Counted from the stretch's first letter, positions 26,634-35,775 are shown. The stretch: 64,000 bases of DNA from Paraflavitalea sp. CAU 1676 (GCF_029223285.1 NZ_JARHUJ010000008.1:186001-250000), one strand, 5' to 3'. Notes: generated by a model from the sequence alone, not told the origin. Numbers and translations: made by a program.

Positions 26634-28634
26634 ATGAAACGCAGCATATATAGCATCCTGATCATGGCAGTGGCAGCAGGGGCATTCAGCTCCTGCAAGA
26701 AGTTCATGAACATGGATCATTACTTCAAAGACAGGATGAATGTGGATACCCTGTTCGTACGAAAGGATTATGCAGAACAATGGCTGGCCGATGTGTACAC
26801 GCACCTGCGTGGAGAGAACGTTGATGTGGCCAGTAAGGATTATGCACCCTTTAACCTGATCTCCGACGACCTGTTCTTCGGCGACCGGGGCGATGAGTTG
26901 GATGGAAGAAGTTACAAGAATTATAAGAACGGAGAATATACCGAGAGCTGGATACAGGGATCCTGGGGCTCTTGTTACCAGGGTATTCGCAAGGCAACCA
27001 TATTCATTTACAACATCGATCGCAACCGTGATATGACAAAACAGGAGATTGCCGGCCGCAAAGCCGAAGCAAGATTTCTGCGGGCATACTATTACTGGTT
27101 GCTGTTGAGGAAATATGGTCCCGTACCCTTGATGCCCGAGCAGGGTATTGATTATACCTTGCCCTACGAAGACCTCGCTGTACCAAGAAGCAACTACGAT
27201 TCCTGCGTTGAATACATAACACGCGAACTGGCAACAGCTGCCAAAGACCTGTCGCCCGATCGCACCAACCGCGATATCGTGCGCCCCACCCGGGGAGCCG
27301 CATTGGCAGCGCGGGCAAAAGTATACCTGTATGCAGCGAGCCCCGAGTTCAATGGCAATACCGAAATGGCCGACCTGGTAGACAATGAAGGAAAGGCATT
27401 GATACCGCAAACCTACAATGAAGAAAAATGGGCGAAAGCAGCAGCGGCCGCCAAAGATGTAATAGAACTGGGGCTCTACCGCCTGTTCACAGTCCCCTTT
27501 AATGCGAACGATCAGGGAACGGCGCAACCTAAAACAATTGTTCCGCCCTACGATGCCAGGTACTCCGATGCCTCATTTCCCAATGGCTGGAAAGACATCG
27601 ATCCGTTCGAGTCATACCGCCAGTTGTTCAACGGTGCGATCACTGCCTCGGGAAATCCTGAACTTATATTTTCACGAGTTAATGAGGTGAGCAATGTTGG
27701 TCCCGAAGCCATGGCAAAACACCAGACCCCTTATTCCATGGGTGGCTGGAATGCGCACGGCATCTCCCAAAAACAATGCGATGCCTACTACATGAATGAT
27801 GGTACCAGCATCGCTACCAATCCACGCGTAGGAGGCTTTACTGCCAATGCGGTGGATAATAAACCATTGCCGGCCGGAGTATCTTTGCAGTATGCCAACC
27901 GCGAGCCCCGCTTTTATGCATCGGTAGCTTATAATGGTAGTATCTGGTATCGGCTTAGCGCGCTCGATGCCAATTTGAGAAGCAAGCAGATATATTATTA
28001 CCGCGGCGAACCAGATGGAAAACAACCGGCATCTCCACAGTTTCATGTTCGCACAGGATTGGGCGTTAAGAAATTCGTCAACCCGATCGACTCACACGAC
28101 GGGAAAATATTGGGCTCCTTCGTAGTGCCCAAATACGAACCCGCCATCCGTTATGCAGAAATCCTGTTGATCTATGCAGAAGCACTCAACGAATTGGGCG
28201 GCACCTACAACATACCCGATTATACCGGTAAAACCACGCACGCCGTTTCCAGGAATATCACCGAGATGAGCAAGGCCATCAGCCAGGTACGCATCCGCGC
28301 CGGCTTGCCCGATTTTGATGGCGGCACCTATGGCGTCAAAGACCAGTTCAGGAAAGCACTTAAAAGAGAAAGGCAGATCGAGCTGCTGGGCGAAAATCAT
28401 CGTTACTACGACCTGCGCCGTTGGAAAGACGCACCCGTCGAAGAGGCTACACCGGTAATGGGTTGCAATATGGATATGACCTCGGCACAGCGCGACCTGT
28501 TCCATACACCGGTCGTGATACCTTCCCTGCCCACCATCTTCATCAAGAAAATGTACCTGTGGCCCATATCGCACGACGAATTGAGAAGAAACAAAAAACT
28601 GACCCAAAACCCCGGTTGGACAACACCCTTCTAA
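26634..28634 (+). CDS. SusD/RagB-family nutrient-binding lipoprotein
   Basis: The 666-residue precursor has a lipoprotein signal (lipobox FSSC, Cys21), the SusD TPR-like helices (RKATIFIYNIDRNRDM, KAEARFLRAYYYWLLLRKYGPVPL) and the C-terminal SusD signature (RKALKRERQIELLGENHRYYDLRRWKDA). SusD proteins cap the SusC barrel on the cell surface and deliver ligand. At 666 residues it is longer than the usual 500-600, which suggests inserted surface loops. It starts 19 bases after susC. Confidence 0.96.
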   Translation: MKRSIYSILIMAVAAGAFSSCKKFMNMDHYFKDRMNVDTLFVRKDYAEQWLADVYTHLRGENVDVASKDYAPFNLISDDLFFGDRGDELDGRSYKNYKNGEYTESWIQGSWGSCYQGIRKATIFIYNIDRNRDMTKQEIAGRKAEARFLRAYYYWLLLRKYGPVPLMPEQGIDYTLPYEDLAVPRSNYDSCVEYITRELATAAKDLSPDRTNRDIVRPTRGAALAARAKVYLYAASPEFNGNTEMADLVDNEGKALIPQTYNEEKWAKAAAAAKDVIELGLYRLFTVPFNANDQGTAQPKTIVPPYDARYSDASFPNGWKDIDPFESYRQLFNGAITASGNPELIFSRVNEVSNVGPEAMAKHQTPYSMGGWNAHGISQKQCDAYYMNDGTSIATNPRVGGFTANAVDNKPLPAGVSLQYANREPRFYASVAYNGSIWYRLSALDANLRSKQIYYYRGEPDGKQPASPQFHVRTGLGVKKFVNPIDSHDGKILGSFVVPKYEPAIRYAEILLIYAEALNELGGTYNIPDYTGKTTHAVSRNITEMSKAISQVRIRAGLPDFDGGTYGVKDQFRKALKRERQIELLGENHRYYDLRRWKDAPVEEATPVMGCNMDMTSAQRDLFHTPVVIPSLPTIFIKKMYLWPISHDELRRNKKLTQNPGWTTPF

Positions 28635-28646
28635 AAAAGCATCAAC

Positions 28647-29609
28647 ATGAAAAAGATCCATTTATACATATTATCGAGTTTGCTGTTGGGCCTTTCCTGT
28701 AAAAAAGAGTGGACACAGGAACTGTATGTGCAGGAAGTATCCATGGTCAAAAGCGGTGTAGTGACTGTTTATGCGAAATACCAAAGAGCCGGCGGAGGAG
28801 TCACCGTGAAGGTGCCCGTAGTAGTCAGCGGGTCCAATGACAATAGAAATAATATCGATGTTACGATCGAGATAGATAAAGATACCTTGCAAAACCTGAA
28901 CTTCGATCGTTTCCGTTTGCGGCAGGATCTCTATTTTCAACAACTCGACGCAGCCAATTATACCTTCAGGTCGATGACGACCACGATACCATCGGGCTCA
29001 TTACAGGGGTATTACGACCTCGATCTCAAACTGGAAGGCCTCGACCTCATCAACAAATACATCCTGCCGGTAAAGATCGCTTCTACATCCAATAACAATG
29101 TGTCCAAAAGGAAATGGTTCAGTAAGTCGCTCATGCAGATCATACCGTTCAATGATTATTCCGGCAGGTATTCCAACGCCGGACTGATCTGGAACCGTGA
29201 TGTACCGCAAAACAATCAAACAGCGCTGAGCACGCCTTACCGCAACGCCTGGGTGGTCAACGAGAATACGGTATTCTTTTTTGCCGGCAACATCGACGAA
29301 GAAGCATTCGACAGGAAGAAATACAAGATCGTAGCCGCCTTGAATGCCGACAGTACCGTTACGCTTACGGCGCCCGATGACGTGATCAGGTTCTCGCAAC
29401 AGAAAGGCACCTACACCATCAGTAAACGGAAGGATGAGGTACAGCCCTACCTCGAGAAAACCTATATCACCATGAATCTGGAGTACTGGTACAGCGACAT
29501 CACCAACCCGGCATTCCCGATCAACTATCGGTTCGTCGGCCCCTTGACGCTCGAAAAAGTAAGGAACACACAGATCCCCGATGAAGACCAGCAGGTACGC
29601 ATTGAATAA
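28647..29609 (+). CDS. SusE-position surface lipoprotein (DUF1735/BT_3987-like N-domain)
   Basis: The 320-residue protein has a lipobox with Cys18 (GLSC) and a beta-rich N-terminal domain of the DUF1735 type (VSMVKSGVVTVYAKY..., PSGSLQGYYDLDLKLEGLDL) followed by a second beta domain of the DUF4973-like type. Such proteins follow SusD in many Bacteroidota uptake loci and are thought to help bind glycan at the surface. It starts 12 bases after the susD stop, so it belongs to the operon. No catalytic motif is seen. Confidence 0.8.
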   Translation: MKKIHLYILSSLLLGLSCKKEWTQELYVQEVSMVKSGVVTVYAKYQRAGGGVTVKVPVVVSGSNDNRNNIDVTIEIDKDTLQNLNFDRFRLRQDLYFQQLDAANYTFRSMTTTIPSGSLQGYYDLDLKLEGLDLINKYILPVKIASTSNNNVSKRKWFSKSLMQIIPFNDYSGRYSNAGLIWNRDVPQNNQTALSTPYRNAWVVNENTVFFFAGNIDEEAFDRKKYKIVAALNADSTVTLTAPDDVIRFSQQKGTYTISKRKDEVQPYLEKTYITMNLEYWYSDITNPAFPINYRFVGPLTLEKVRNTQIPDEDQQVRIE

Positions 29610-29697
29610 TGATGCAAGGGGGAGACATTTGGAAAACTGCCGTTAATTGCGTAATTAGCTATACGATTGCTTTGACCAAACAACCAAACGCTGCGGT

Positions 29698-30504
29698 ATG
29701 AATGAAATGGCTCCCCTGCTTCAAACAGCCAAGCCTGTCGTCTTGCTCGTAGACGACAGTGAAGATATACTTGATTACCTGGCCCACGATTTTAGGCGGA
29801 AATACCAGACTTACACAGCCCGGGATGGCAATGCCGCCATCGCTACCATGCAACGGGAAGAAATACAATTGGTGGTCAGCGATGTGATGATGCCTAAAAT
29901 GGATGGCTTCGAATTGTGCGAGAAGATCAAATCTAGCCCCGGCTTAAGTCATATCCCCGTCATATTGCTCACCGCTAAAAATACTTATCAGTCAAAGATA
30001 CAGGGGCTCAAACTGGGCGCCGATGCCTATATCGAAAAGCCTTTTTCGCTCGATCATCTTCACGTGCAGATGGACAACCTGCTGGAGAACCGTATGAAGC
30101 TGAAAGAATCATTTGCAAAATCTCCCCTCGCGCACATCAATAGTCCGGGTTATTCGAAAGAAGAAGAGTTGTTCTGGAAGCAGCTGACTGCAACCATATT
30201 GGAAAACCTGCAGGATGCAGCATTGGATGTGGAAAAGATAGCGCTCCTGATGCACATGAGCAAAGCGACCCTCTACCGGAAAATGAAAACGACATCGGGC
30301 ATGTCGCCCAGCGATGTGATCAACCTTACCAGGCTCAGAAAATCGGCCGAACTCATGACAGCCGGCAACTTTCGCATCAATGAGGTGGCCAAGGAGGTCG
30401 GATATACTTACCCGGCGCAGTTTCGCCGCAATTTTCAAAAGCAATTCAGGATGACACCCGCCGAATACATCGAAAAGGTGAGGTCCGCCACCAGGATCAG
30501 GTAG
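29698..30504 (+). CDS. Response regulator with AraC-type DNA-binding domain
   Basis: The 268-residue protein joins a receiver domain (about 14-128; D62 acceptor in VVSDVMMPKMDG, K114 in YIEKPF) to an AraC helix-turn-helix domain (about 165-262; GYTYPAQFRRNFQKQFRMTPAEY). This is exactly the C-terminal half of hybrid two-component regulators, present here as a separate gene 88 bases after the last uptake gene. Its partner is most likely the receiver-less sensor at 18914-22042. It probably binds the 22043-22168 intergenic region to turn on the SusCD operon. Confidence 0.94.
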   Translation: MNEMAPLLQTAKPVVLLVDDSEDILDYLAHDFRRKYQTYTARDGNAAIATMQREEIQLVVSDVMMPKMDGFELCEKIKSSPGLSHIPVILLTAKNTYQSKIQGLKLGADAYIEKPFSLDHLHVQMDNLLENRMKLKESFAKSPLAHINSPGYSKEEELFWKQLTATILENLQDAALDVEKIALLMHMSKATLYRKMKTTSGMSPSDVINLTRLRKSAELMTAGNFRINEVAKEVGYTYPAQFRRNFQKQFRMTPAEYIEKVRSATRIR

Positions 30505-30530
30505 GCATAACTAGTATTATGCGTTCCCGC

Positions 30531-31538
30531 TTACAGCAGAATATTATTGATCGGCGCCACGGCAGCCGGTAAATTCGGATCGTCCAGCATTTCTTTGAGA
30601 TCGGTCTCGATCATTTTACTGATCTGTGTAATGGGCACATCATTGGGACTTCCTTCGAAAGGGTTGATGGAGCTGTCGCCTACCGCGTCGAGTGTCACAA
30701 AAGCCCAGCCTACCACCGTAGCAAACGGAATGAGGAAGTAAATGGTATAGCCCGCCAGGAAAGTGCCATCGCCCAAATGGTTGAATTCTTTCAGCAAACC
30801 AAAAGGAAGTAAGATCACAAACAGGTAAAGCAGGTAAGTAGTGATCGAAGAGAAGTTGCGCGGGTAAGGAAAGTTCTTGATCCGTTCTGCTTTGCCCTGC
30901 TGCTCGTAAAAGCTATCGATGCTTTTTTGTAATTGCATTTGTTGAAGATCGTTCAGGAAACCATCGCGGTGTAATTCGTTGATGGTCTCCGATTGCAAGG
31001 CCAGGGATTGACTGGCCCTGTTCTTCTTGCTCAAAAGATACGCAAGCTCATCGGGCGATAAAAAAGATTGAACAGCACTTTCCAGCGGCTCTTCACGTTC
31101 AGGGATCTTATAAGCCTTCGACATATATTCCTCATAACGCAATTCATCCATCGTTTCCCATTTGCGGGGTTCACGCAATTGATACCGGAGAAAAGTAAGC
31201 CAGGCAAAATGCCGGTCGAATAATAACCTGGAGTGAACGCTCGATTTGCCACCCAGGAAATCGCGGGCTTTCACAGCAAAGCTCCGGCTGTCGTTGATGA
31301 TGGCGCCATAGATCTGCCGGGCTTCCCAAAGCCTGTTATAACTGGCGTTGTTCTTAAACCCTACAATAAAAGCAACAGCGGTACCCAGCATCGCAACCGG
31401 AAGCCACGAAATGGCGATGAACGTAAATCCGAAGCAAAATAGAATGGTAGGGACAAGCGTCAGGAAAAAACACAGGTAAATGTCGCGACGACTCCATACG
31501 ATGAACTCTCTGAGTGGGTAACGTTTGCCGGTATGCAT
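30531..31538 (-). CDS. Bestrophin family ion channel
   Basis: The 335-residue membrane protein starts with basic RYPLREFIVWSRRD and has hydrophobic helices at about 24-45, 46-62, 225-248 and 255-280. The segment VAFIVGFKNNASYNRLWEARQIYGAIINDSRSF is typical of bacterial bestrophins (formerly UPF0187), and DAVGDSSINPFEGSPNDVPI near the C-terminus matches their D-rich clasp that controls gating. Bacterial members form pentameric channels for anions or cations. It converges with the regulator gene, with 26 bases between them. Confidence 0.93.
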   Translation of the reverse strand: MHTGKRYPLREFIVWSRRDIYLCFFLTLVPTILFCFGFTFIAISWLPVAMLGTAVAFIVGFKNNASYNRLWEARQIYGAIINDSRSFAVKARDFLGGKSSVHSRLLFDRHFAWLTFLRYQLREPRKWETMDELRYEEYMSKAYKIPEREEPLESAVQSFLSPDELAYLLSKKNRASQSLALQSETINELHRDGFLNDLQQMQLQKSIDSFYEQQGKAERIKNFPYPRNFSSITTYLLYLFVILLPFGLLKEFNHLGDGTFLAGYTIYFLIPFATVVGWAFVTLDAVGDSSINPFEGSPNDVPITQISKMIETDLKEMLDDPNLPAAVAPINNILL

Positions 31539-31622
31539 ACAGGTGCCGGAATGAACGGTTAAGAAAAGCCTTACTACGGCAATAAAGATACAGGATTACA
31601 GGTAGCCCTACTCAGCGGCCGC

Positions 31623-31662
31623 GCCGATGTCATGAAAAGTCATGACATAACCTGACATCGGC
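31623..31662. repeat. Nested inverted repeat upstream of bestrophin
   Basis: GCCGATGTCA (31623-31632) is matched by TGACATCGGC (31653-31662), and inside lies GTCATGA/TCATGAC (31629-31635 and 31640-31646). It lies 85 bases upstream of the bestrophin start codon and lacks a T-tract. Confidence 0.45.
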
Positions 31663-31813
31663 TGTAGTATTTATGCCTTCACTTGGAACAGGGCTGCAAC
31701 CAAAGTAATTTTGAGACGCGCTTAGAGAGACTCTTGTTTGGATCGTGGAGAGAACACCAGTCTGAAAGAACATAAGCGAGGCTGTTAAATGTCGAAGGCA
31801 CCGGCTCCGAGGC

Positions 31814-31857
31814 GCTCCCGTACCCGATCCGTACCGCTCCCGTACCGGTCCCGTACA
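31814..31857. repeat. Four tandem 11-bp repeats
   Basis: The units GCTCCCGTACC, CGATCCGTACC, GCTCCCGTACC and GGTCCCGTACA follow one another without gaps. Units 1 and 3 are identical. An 11-base period puts each copy near the same face of the helix. Confidence 0.65.
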
Positions 31858-32049
31858 AATAGCACAACTTTGAAAACATAGGCATTTACACCAAAAATGT
31901 CTGGAAGAGAATTGTCCTCCGGGATCAGGTAAACATCTCCCGATAAGCTTTTTTCGCAAGCTATTGTTCCCTGCTGGCGAAATCGCGGCTAAGGCCCCTG
32001 GTAGTCGAAATTTTCGCCTATCTTTTGGGGAGCATAATGAACATTGTTT

Positions 32050-33027
32050 ATGAGAAAAATAGCCTTATTTCCTTTCGGATTGCTTGTATTGATGATCGTG
32101 TTGGCATTTGCCGGTGTCGGCAACAGCCCCTGGCACGCAACACCACCGGCACCGCGCCAGTTCAAATGGGCGGGCGCCTGGCAGCCCACCCGCAAAAGCG
32201 CCGCCGATGGCATCACCCAACTCGATACCAAGATCGGCACCTTCATCACCCTGCCCGATAAAAAAGCACTGGCCAATGTGATCTTCAACGTGCAGCATAA
32301 ATTTCCCGGAGCAACACCCTGGGCCACCTGGGCCGTTGGCGATCTCTCGCAGGCAACACCTGCCTATACCAACCTGCCCCATGCAACGCATGAAGAATGG
32401 CTATCCTACATGGACCGCCTCGGCGTAAAAATATACCTGGAGATATTTCCATTCAAGCCCAATGCGAAGAAAGGGCTCGCCGCATCAAACATCAGCACCA
32501 TGATCAATACCTGGCTCACCAGGTTCAAACACCATGCTTGTGTAGCAGGCCTGGGAATAGAACTCGAATACTGGGGAAAGGCCAGCGATTCTGCCGCCGC
32601 AGCATGGGATGCGCAGATAAAGGCACACAACCCCGCCTACAGGTTGATGCTGCGTCACTACGATCCGGGTCATATGCCGCCAAATTACCGGGGCAAAGGC
32701 GACCTTATATTCGTGGACGATGCCTCCGAAGGCACTATGGAAGAATTGAACAAAGGATTTGCCGCCTGGGCCAATCGCTTTGCACCCACTGCCTGCGCGT
32801 TTCAATTGGGATATCCCGCCGATGAAGACGGCATGAACGGAAGTAATGAATTGGGTTGGTGGAAACTGAAAGACCCTATCCGCGAGTGGGGACAGTCAAT
32901 ACTCACCCAGGTAAAAGATGCAAACCAGGAGTTGGGATTCATCTGGGTCACTGCCCTCTCGGGAAAAACCTATCATCAGCAATGGGATCTTACGAAAGGA
33001 GCAAAGCTGCCCTTGCCGAACAAGTAA
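32050..33027 (+). CDS. Secreted protein of unknown function, possible TIM-barrel
   Basis: I do not recognise this 325-residue protein. The ATG at 32050 gives a signal peptide or N-terminal membrane anchor (about 1-22). The rest shows alternating strands and helices as in a TIM barrel: VAGLGIELEYWG, YRLMLRHYDPG, DLIFVDDAS, CAFQLGYPADED, LGFIWVTALSG. The acidic pair E171/E173 and the D-rich loop could be catalytic as in glycoside hydrolases, but no named family can be assigned. It has no operon partner and converges with the ATPase gene at 33123. Confidence 0.7.
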   Translation: MRKIALFPFGLLVLMIVLAFAGVGNSPWHATPPAPRQFKWAGAWQPTRKSAADGITQLDTKIGTFITLPDKKALANVIFNVQHKFPGATPWATWAVGDLSQATPAYTNLPHATHEEWLSYMDRLGVKIYLEIFPFKPNAKKGLAASNISTMINTWLTRFKHHACVAGLGIELEYWGKASDSAAAAWDAQIKAHNPAYRLMLRHYDPGHMPPNYRGKGDLIFVDDASEGTMEELNKGFAAWANRFAPTACAFQLGYPADEDGMNGSNELGWWKLKDPIREWGQSILTQVKDANQELGFIWVTALSGKTYHQQWDLTKGAKLPLPNK

Positions 33028-33122
33028 GTTTGCTGTACCAACCAAAGTCGGGATTGCGTCGACAACTCGTTGCCTCAGTTGCCTTGTTGCCTGGATGCCT
33101 TTCCAAGCCTTGCTGCCTTTCC

Positions 33123-34577
33123 CTAGCCCGTAATCGTCGCCCGCCCCTTATCCAACGTCAGGAACTTGTCCACGCACGAGGGGATCTCCTCCCGGTAATG
33201 GCTCACATAAACAAGCGTAGTAGGGGAGTGCGCACAAATGGCATCCACCAGGTTGCGGAAAAGCTGTGTATGCGCAGCATCGAGCCCCTGACAGGGTTCA
33301 TCCAGGATCAGCAAAGCCGGATGCTTGATCAGCGCCCGCGCCAGCAGCGTAAGCCTTTGCTCGCCCGCTGAGAGCCTGCTAAGTCCATGGTGGGCTTTTT
33401 TCTCCAGGCCCATCAGGCTTATCCATCGGTGAACGAGTTCATCCTGTTCAGGAGTTAACTGGCGGAACAAGCCGATCGTATCGAACAACCCCGAAGCAAT
33501 TGCGTGGTAGCAGGCAGCAGTATAATCGAAATAGAGGTGCATCTCGGGCGAAACATACCCTGTTTTGCGTTTGATGTCCCAGATACTCTCGCCGCTTCCC
33601 CGGCGCCTATCGAAGAGATAGATCTCATTGGCATAAGCCTGGGGATTATCGCCCGTGATCAAACTCAGTAACGTTGATTTGCCGGCGCCATTAGCCCCCG
33701 AAACACACCAGCGATCACCGCGTTGAACGGCCCAGTGCACGTCTTGCAGAATATGCTTCCCTTCGTATTGGATCGACACATTCTTCATACGGATGGCCGT
33801 GGTAAAATCGGTGTCCTGCATATCACCCATGGCACGGAAGGCCTCCTCTATAGGCAAGGATAAACTAACTGCTTTCGGCGCTACATAATCAGCAACGGCA
33901 ACAGCGCCGGTTAAAACACCCTTCTCCAGCGTCGCTACATGCGTAATACAGGGCGACAATTGTTCGGGCGTAGTGATCAGCAGCAGGTGGATGCCCGTTT
34001 GGCTGATCGTGCCGAGGATATCGTGCAGGATGGCGCGGCCGTTAACATCGAGCCCCACAAACGGATTGTCGAGAACGAGCAACTGTGGGTGTTGCAGCAG
34101 GGCAATCGTTAGTTGCAGTCTTTTGTTTTCACCGTTCGACAATTGGATCACCGGTTCCTGCAGCAGCTCGCCAATCTGTAACTGAGCGATCCATCGGTCA
34201 GCAGCTTGCTGATTGTCGGGCGTAATATAGTCTGCCAGTAATTGACCAACCGTAGCGGTTTGCTCGGCGTCGAAAGAGTTGAATCGTTGCTGGTAATAGA
34301 AATCGCTCCGGTTCGTCAGGTCTTTGAAACGGTGCTGCTGTTCAACAATGATGATCTGGTGGTGATAAGTTTCAGGTGTGCCAAAGGAAGCGTTGATGTG
34401 ACCGCTGTAAAAATGACGGCCAGCCAACGTGTGCGCCAGCACGGTTTTACCACTGCCCGATTCGCCGGTAATGGCCCAGTGCTGTCCGGGAAGGATGGTA
34501 AGATTGATATTGTCCAAAACCTGCTGCGCACCAAGTTTCACGGATACCCCGTCGAGTTGCAAAAAATGATCTGCCAT
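33123..34577 (-). CDS. Double-ATPase ABC protein, ModF-like
   Basis: The 484-residue protein has two ABC ATPase domains in tandem, with Walker A motifs GESGSGKT (about 37-44) and GANGAGKS (about 294-301) and signature motifs LSNGE and LSAGE. The organisation and the phrase WDIKRKTGYVSPEMHLYF resemble ModF (PhrA) of enterobacteria, where the gene follows the molybdate transporter. Here no molybdate permease, binding protein or regulator is nearby, and there are no membrane segments, so the transport link is unproven. A non-transport role remains possible. No other gene shares its operon. Confidence 0.82.
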   Translation of the reverse strand: MADHFLQLDGVSVKLGAQQVLDNINLTILPGQHWAITGESGSGKTVLAHTLAGRHFYSGHINASFGTPETYHHQIIIVEQQHRFKDLTNRSDFYYQQRFNSFDAEQTATVGQLLADYITPDNQQAADRWIAQLQIGELLQEPVIQLSNGENKRLQLTIALLQHPQLLVLDNPFVGLDVNGRAILHDILGTISQTGIHLLLITTPEQLSPCITHVATLEKGVLTGAVAVADYVAPKAVSLSLPIEEAFRAMGDMQDTDFTTAIRMKNVSIQYEGKHILQDVHWAVQRGDRWCVSGANGAGKSTLLSLITGDNPQAYANEIYLFDRRRGSGESIWDIKRKTGYVSPEMHLYFDYTAACYHAIASGLFDTIGLFRQLTPEQDELVHRWISLMGLEKKAHHGLSRLSAGEQRLTLLARALIKHPALLILDEPCQGLDAAHTQLFRNLVDAICAHSPTTLVYVSHYREEIPSCVDKFLTLDKGRATITG

Positions 34578-34613
34578 AATGAGCCTTGCTTAAGGCCGGC
34601 AAAGATAAGGCAT

Positions 34614-34655
34614 AAAAAAGCACACCATGGATGCAGGTGTCAACCTGCCCATGGT
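34614..34655 (-). terminator. Terminator of the small carboxypeptidase-regulatory-like gene
   Basis: ACCATGG (34624-34630) pairs with CCATGGT (34649-34655) and GCAGGT (34633-34638) with ACCTGC (34643-34648). On the minus strand the hairpin is followed by a T run (34619-34614). Confidence 0.8.
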
Positions 34656-34693
34656 ATGCACAGAGTAAGGATCAATAACTATGTACAAATAGA

Positions 34694-35017
34694 CTATTGT
34701 TCCAGTTTGATTTCGCCGATATCAGTAGGCTGTCCGTCTACTACTGTAACACCATCCTTCGCCGCATTCTTGTAAGGCGGCTTGGCCTCGATGATCACGC
34801 GATAAGTACCTGCTTTCGCTCCGGTAATTTCAAACGCACCCTTATCGATATTAGCTTTTAGTGTGTCCGTGCCGGAAAGAGCCCATGCACGTACCGCACC
34901 ATCAGCTGGTGATACAGTACCTTTAACAGAACCAGTTTGAACAGCCGTGAAGGCGAATAATCCTGCGGTGGCTGCAACGATGCTTAATCCCACCAGTCTT
35001 GACTTGATGCTTTTCAT
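34694..35017 (-). CDS. Small exported carboxypeptidase-regulatory-like (Ig-fold) protein
   Basis: The 107-residue protein has a signal peptide (about 1-26) and one beta-sandwich domain: GSVKGTVSPADGAVRAWALSG, then DKGAFEITGAKAGTYRVIIEA and VTVVDGQPTDIGEIKL. This is the pattern of carboxypeptidase D regulatory-like domains, here without any partner domain. It is probably a periplasmic or surface protein of structural or binding role. It has its own terminator and is divergent from the gene at 35368. Confidence 0.8.
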   Translation of the reverse strand: MKSIKSRLVGLSIVAATAGLFAFTAVQTGSVKGTVSPADGAVRAWALSGTDTLKANIDKGAFEITGAKAGTYRVIIEAKPPYKNAAKDGVTVVDGQPTDIGEIKLEQ

Positions 35018-35367
35018 ACAATGTACAATTATAGGTTAATAAAAATGGTTACTAAATAGACATCCTTACGGTTAGCTGGAGTAGCGGGGTTATGATAGTG
35101 TAGACAAGGACTATGCCATAAACTTTTTCAAATCACAAAAAATAAATTAACAACTCTTTGCACGCACAACATCAATCTGCGGTGTTTCATGGCACGATTG
35201 TTATAAACGCACGATTTCCCTCGATGTAAAGTGATGCGCAAAAAAATCTACACCTCATTACTGATAATTAATGTCCGTTGATCGCCAATTCAACATAACA
35301 CAGGCTTAAATATGCCGTCATGTTGCGGTAATATAGCAGGTGCACCTTTGCCGTGAAATAAATAACC
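35018..35367. other. Divergent intergenic region
   Basis: I find no gene in these 350 bases. GCACGATT occurs twice in direct orientation (35192-35199 and 35209-35216), and CACCTTTG at 35343-35350 with TTG at 35323 is a weak promoter match for the gene at 35368. Confidence 0.45.
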
Positions 35368-35775
35368 ATGAAAACAAAACAGTATTGTATGAAAATTTTA
35401 TCCTTGATCGTTGTTGCCACATTCTTATGCTGTACCAATGTGTCGGCTAGGTGTCTGCGCGATACTGCCGTAAACAATGCGCAACCAAGTCTGGAAGTGG
35501 TGTACCTCGGCGCCGAAGGCGATGACCTGTTGTTTACCGTGAAGTCCGACAATGTATCCGCAAAAACGATATTTGCCATCCGCAACGAAGCGGGGGATGA
35601 TATATACCGCACCTGGCAATCAGATGCCAATGCCATCCGCCGTATCCGCATACCGCGGTCAACCGTACGTACCCTCCATTTTATCCTGGGTAGCCGCAAA
35701 CAGCAATGCATCAAAACATTTACCATTAATACCAGTATCGTGGAAACCGTCCAGGTGAAGGAAAAAGAGCGTTAG
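35368..35775 (+). CDS. Small secreted protein of unknown function
   Basis: The 135-residue protein has a signal peptide (MKILSLIVVATFLCC... if read from the second Met at 35389, which is an alternative start). The mature part is beta-rich: LEVVYLGAEGDDLLFTVKSDN and TIFAIRNEAGDDIYRTWQSD, ending in a very charged tail VQVKEKER. It looks like a single Ig-like or FN3-like domain, but I cannot name the family. It has its own terminator at 35799. Confidence 0.75.
   Translation: MKTKQYCMKILSLIVVATFLCCTNVSARCLRDTAVNNAQPSLEVVYLGAEGDDLLFTVKSDNVSAKTIFAIRNEAGDDIYRTWQSDANAIRRIRIPRSTVRTLHFILGSRKQQCIKTFTINTSIVETVQVKEKER

Larger units (their letters stand above)
31539..32049. other. 511-base intergenic region with repeats
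   Basis: No credible gene is seen. The region holds a nested inverted repeat (31623-31662) and a tandem array of four 11-base units (31814-31857), both listed separately. Confidence 0.6.

Noticed and set aside
31630-31959. Minus-strand frames across the 11-base repeats
   Set aside because: Low-complexity translations (GSGTGAP and similar) produced by the repeats; no signal peptide or domain.
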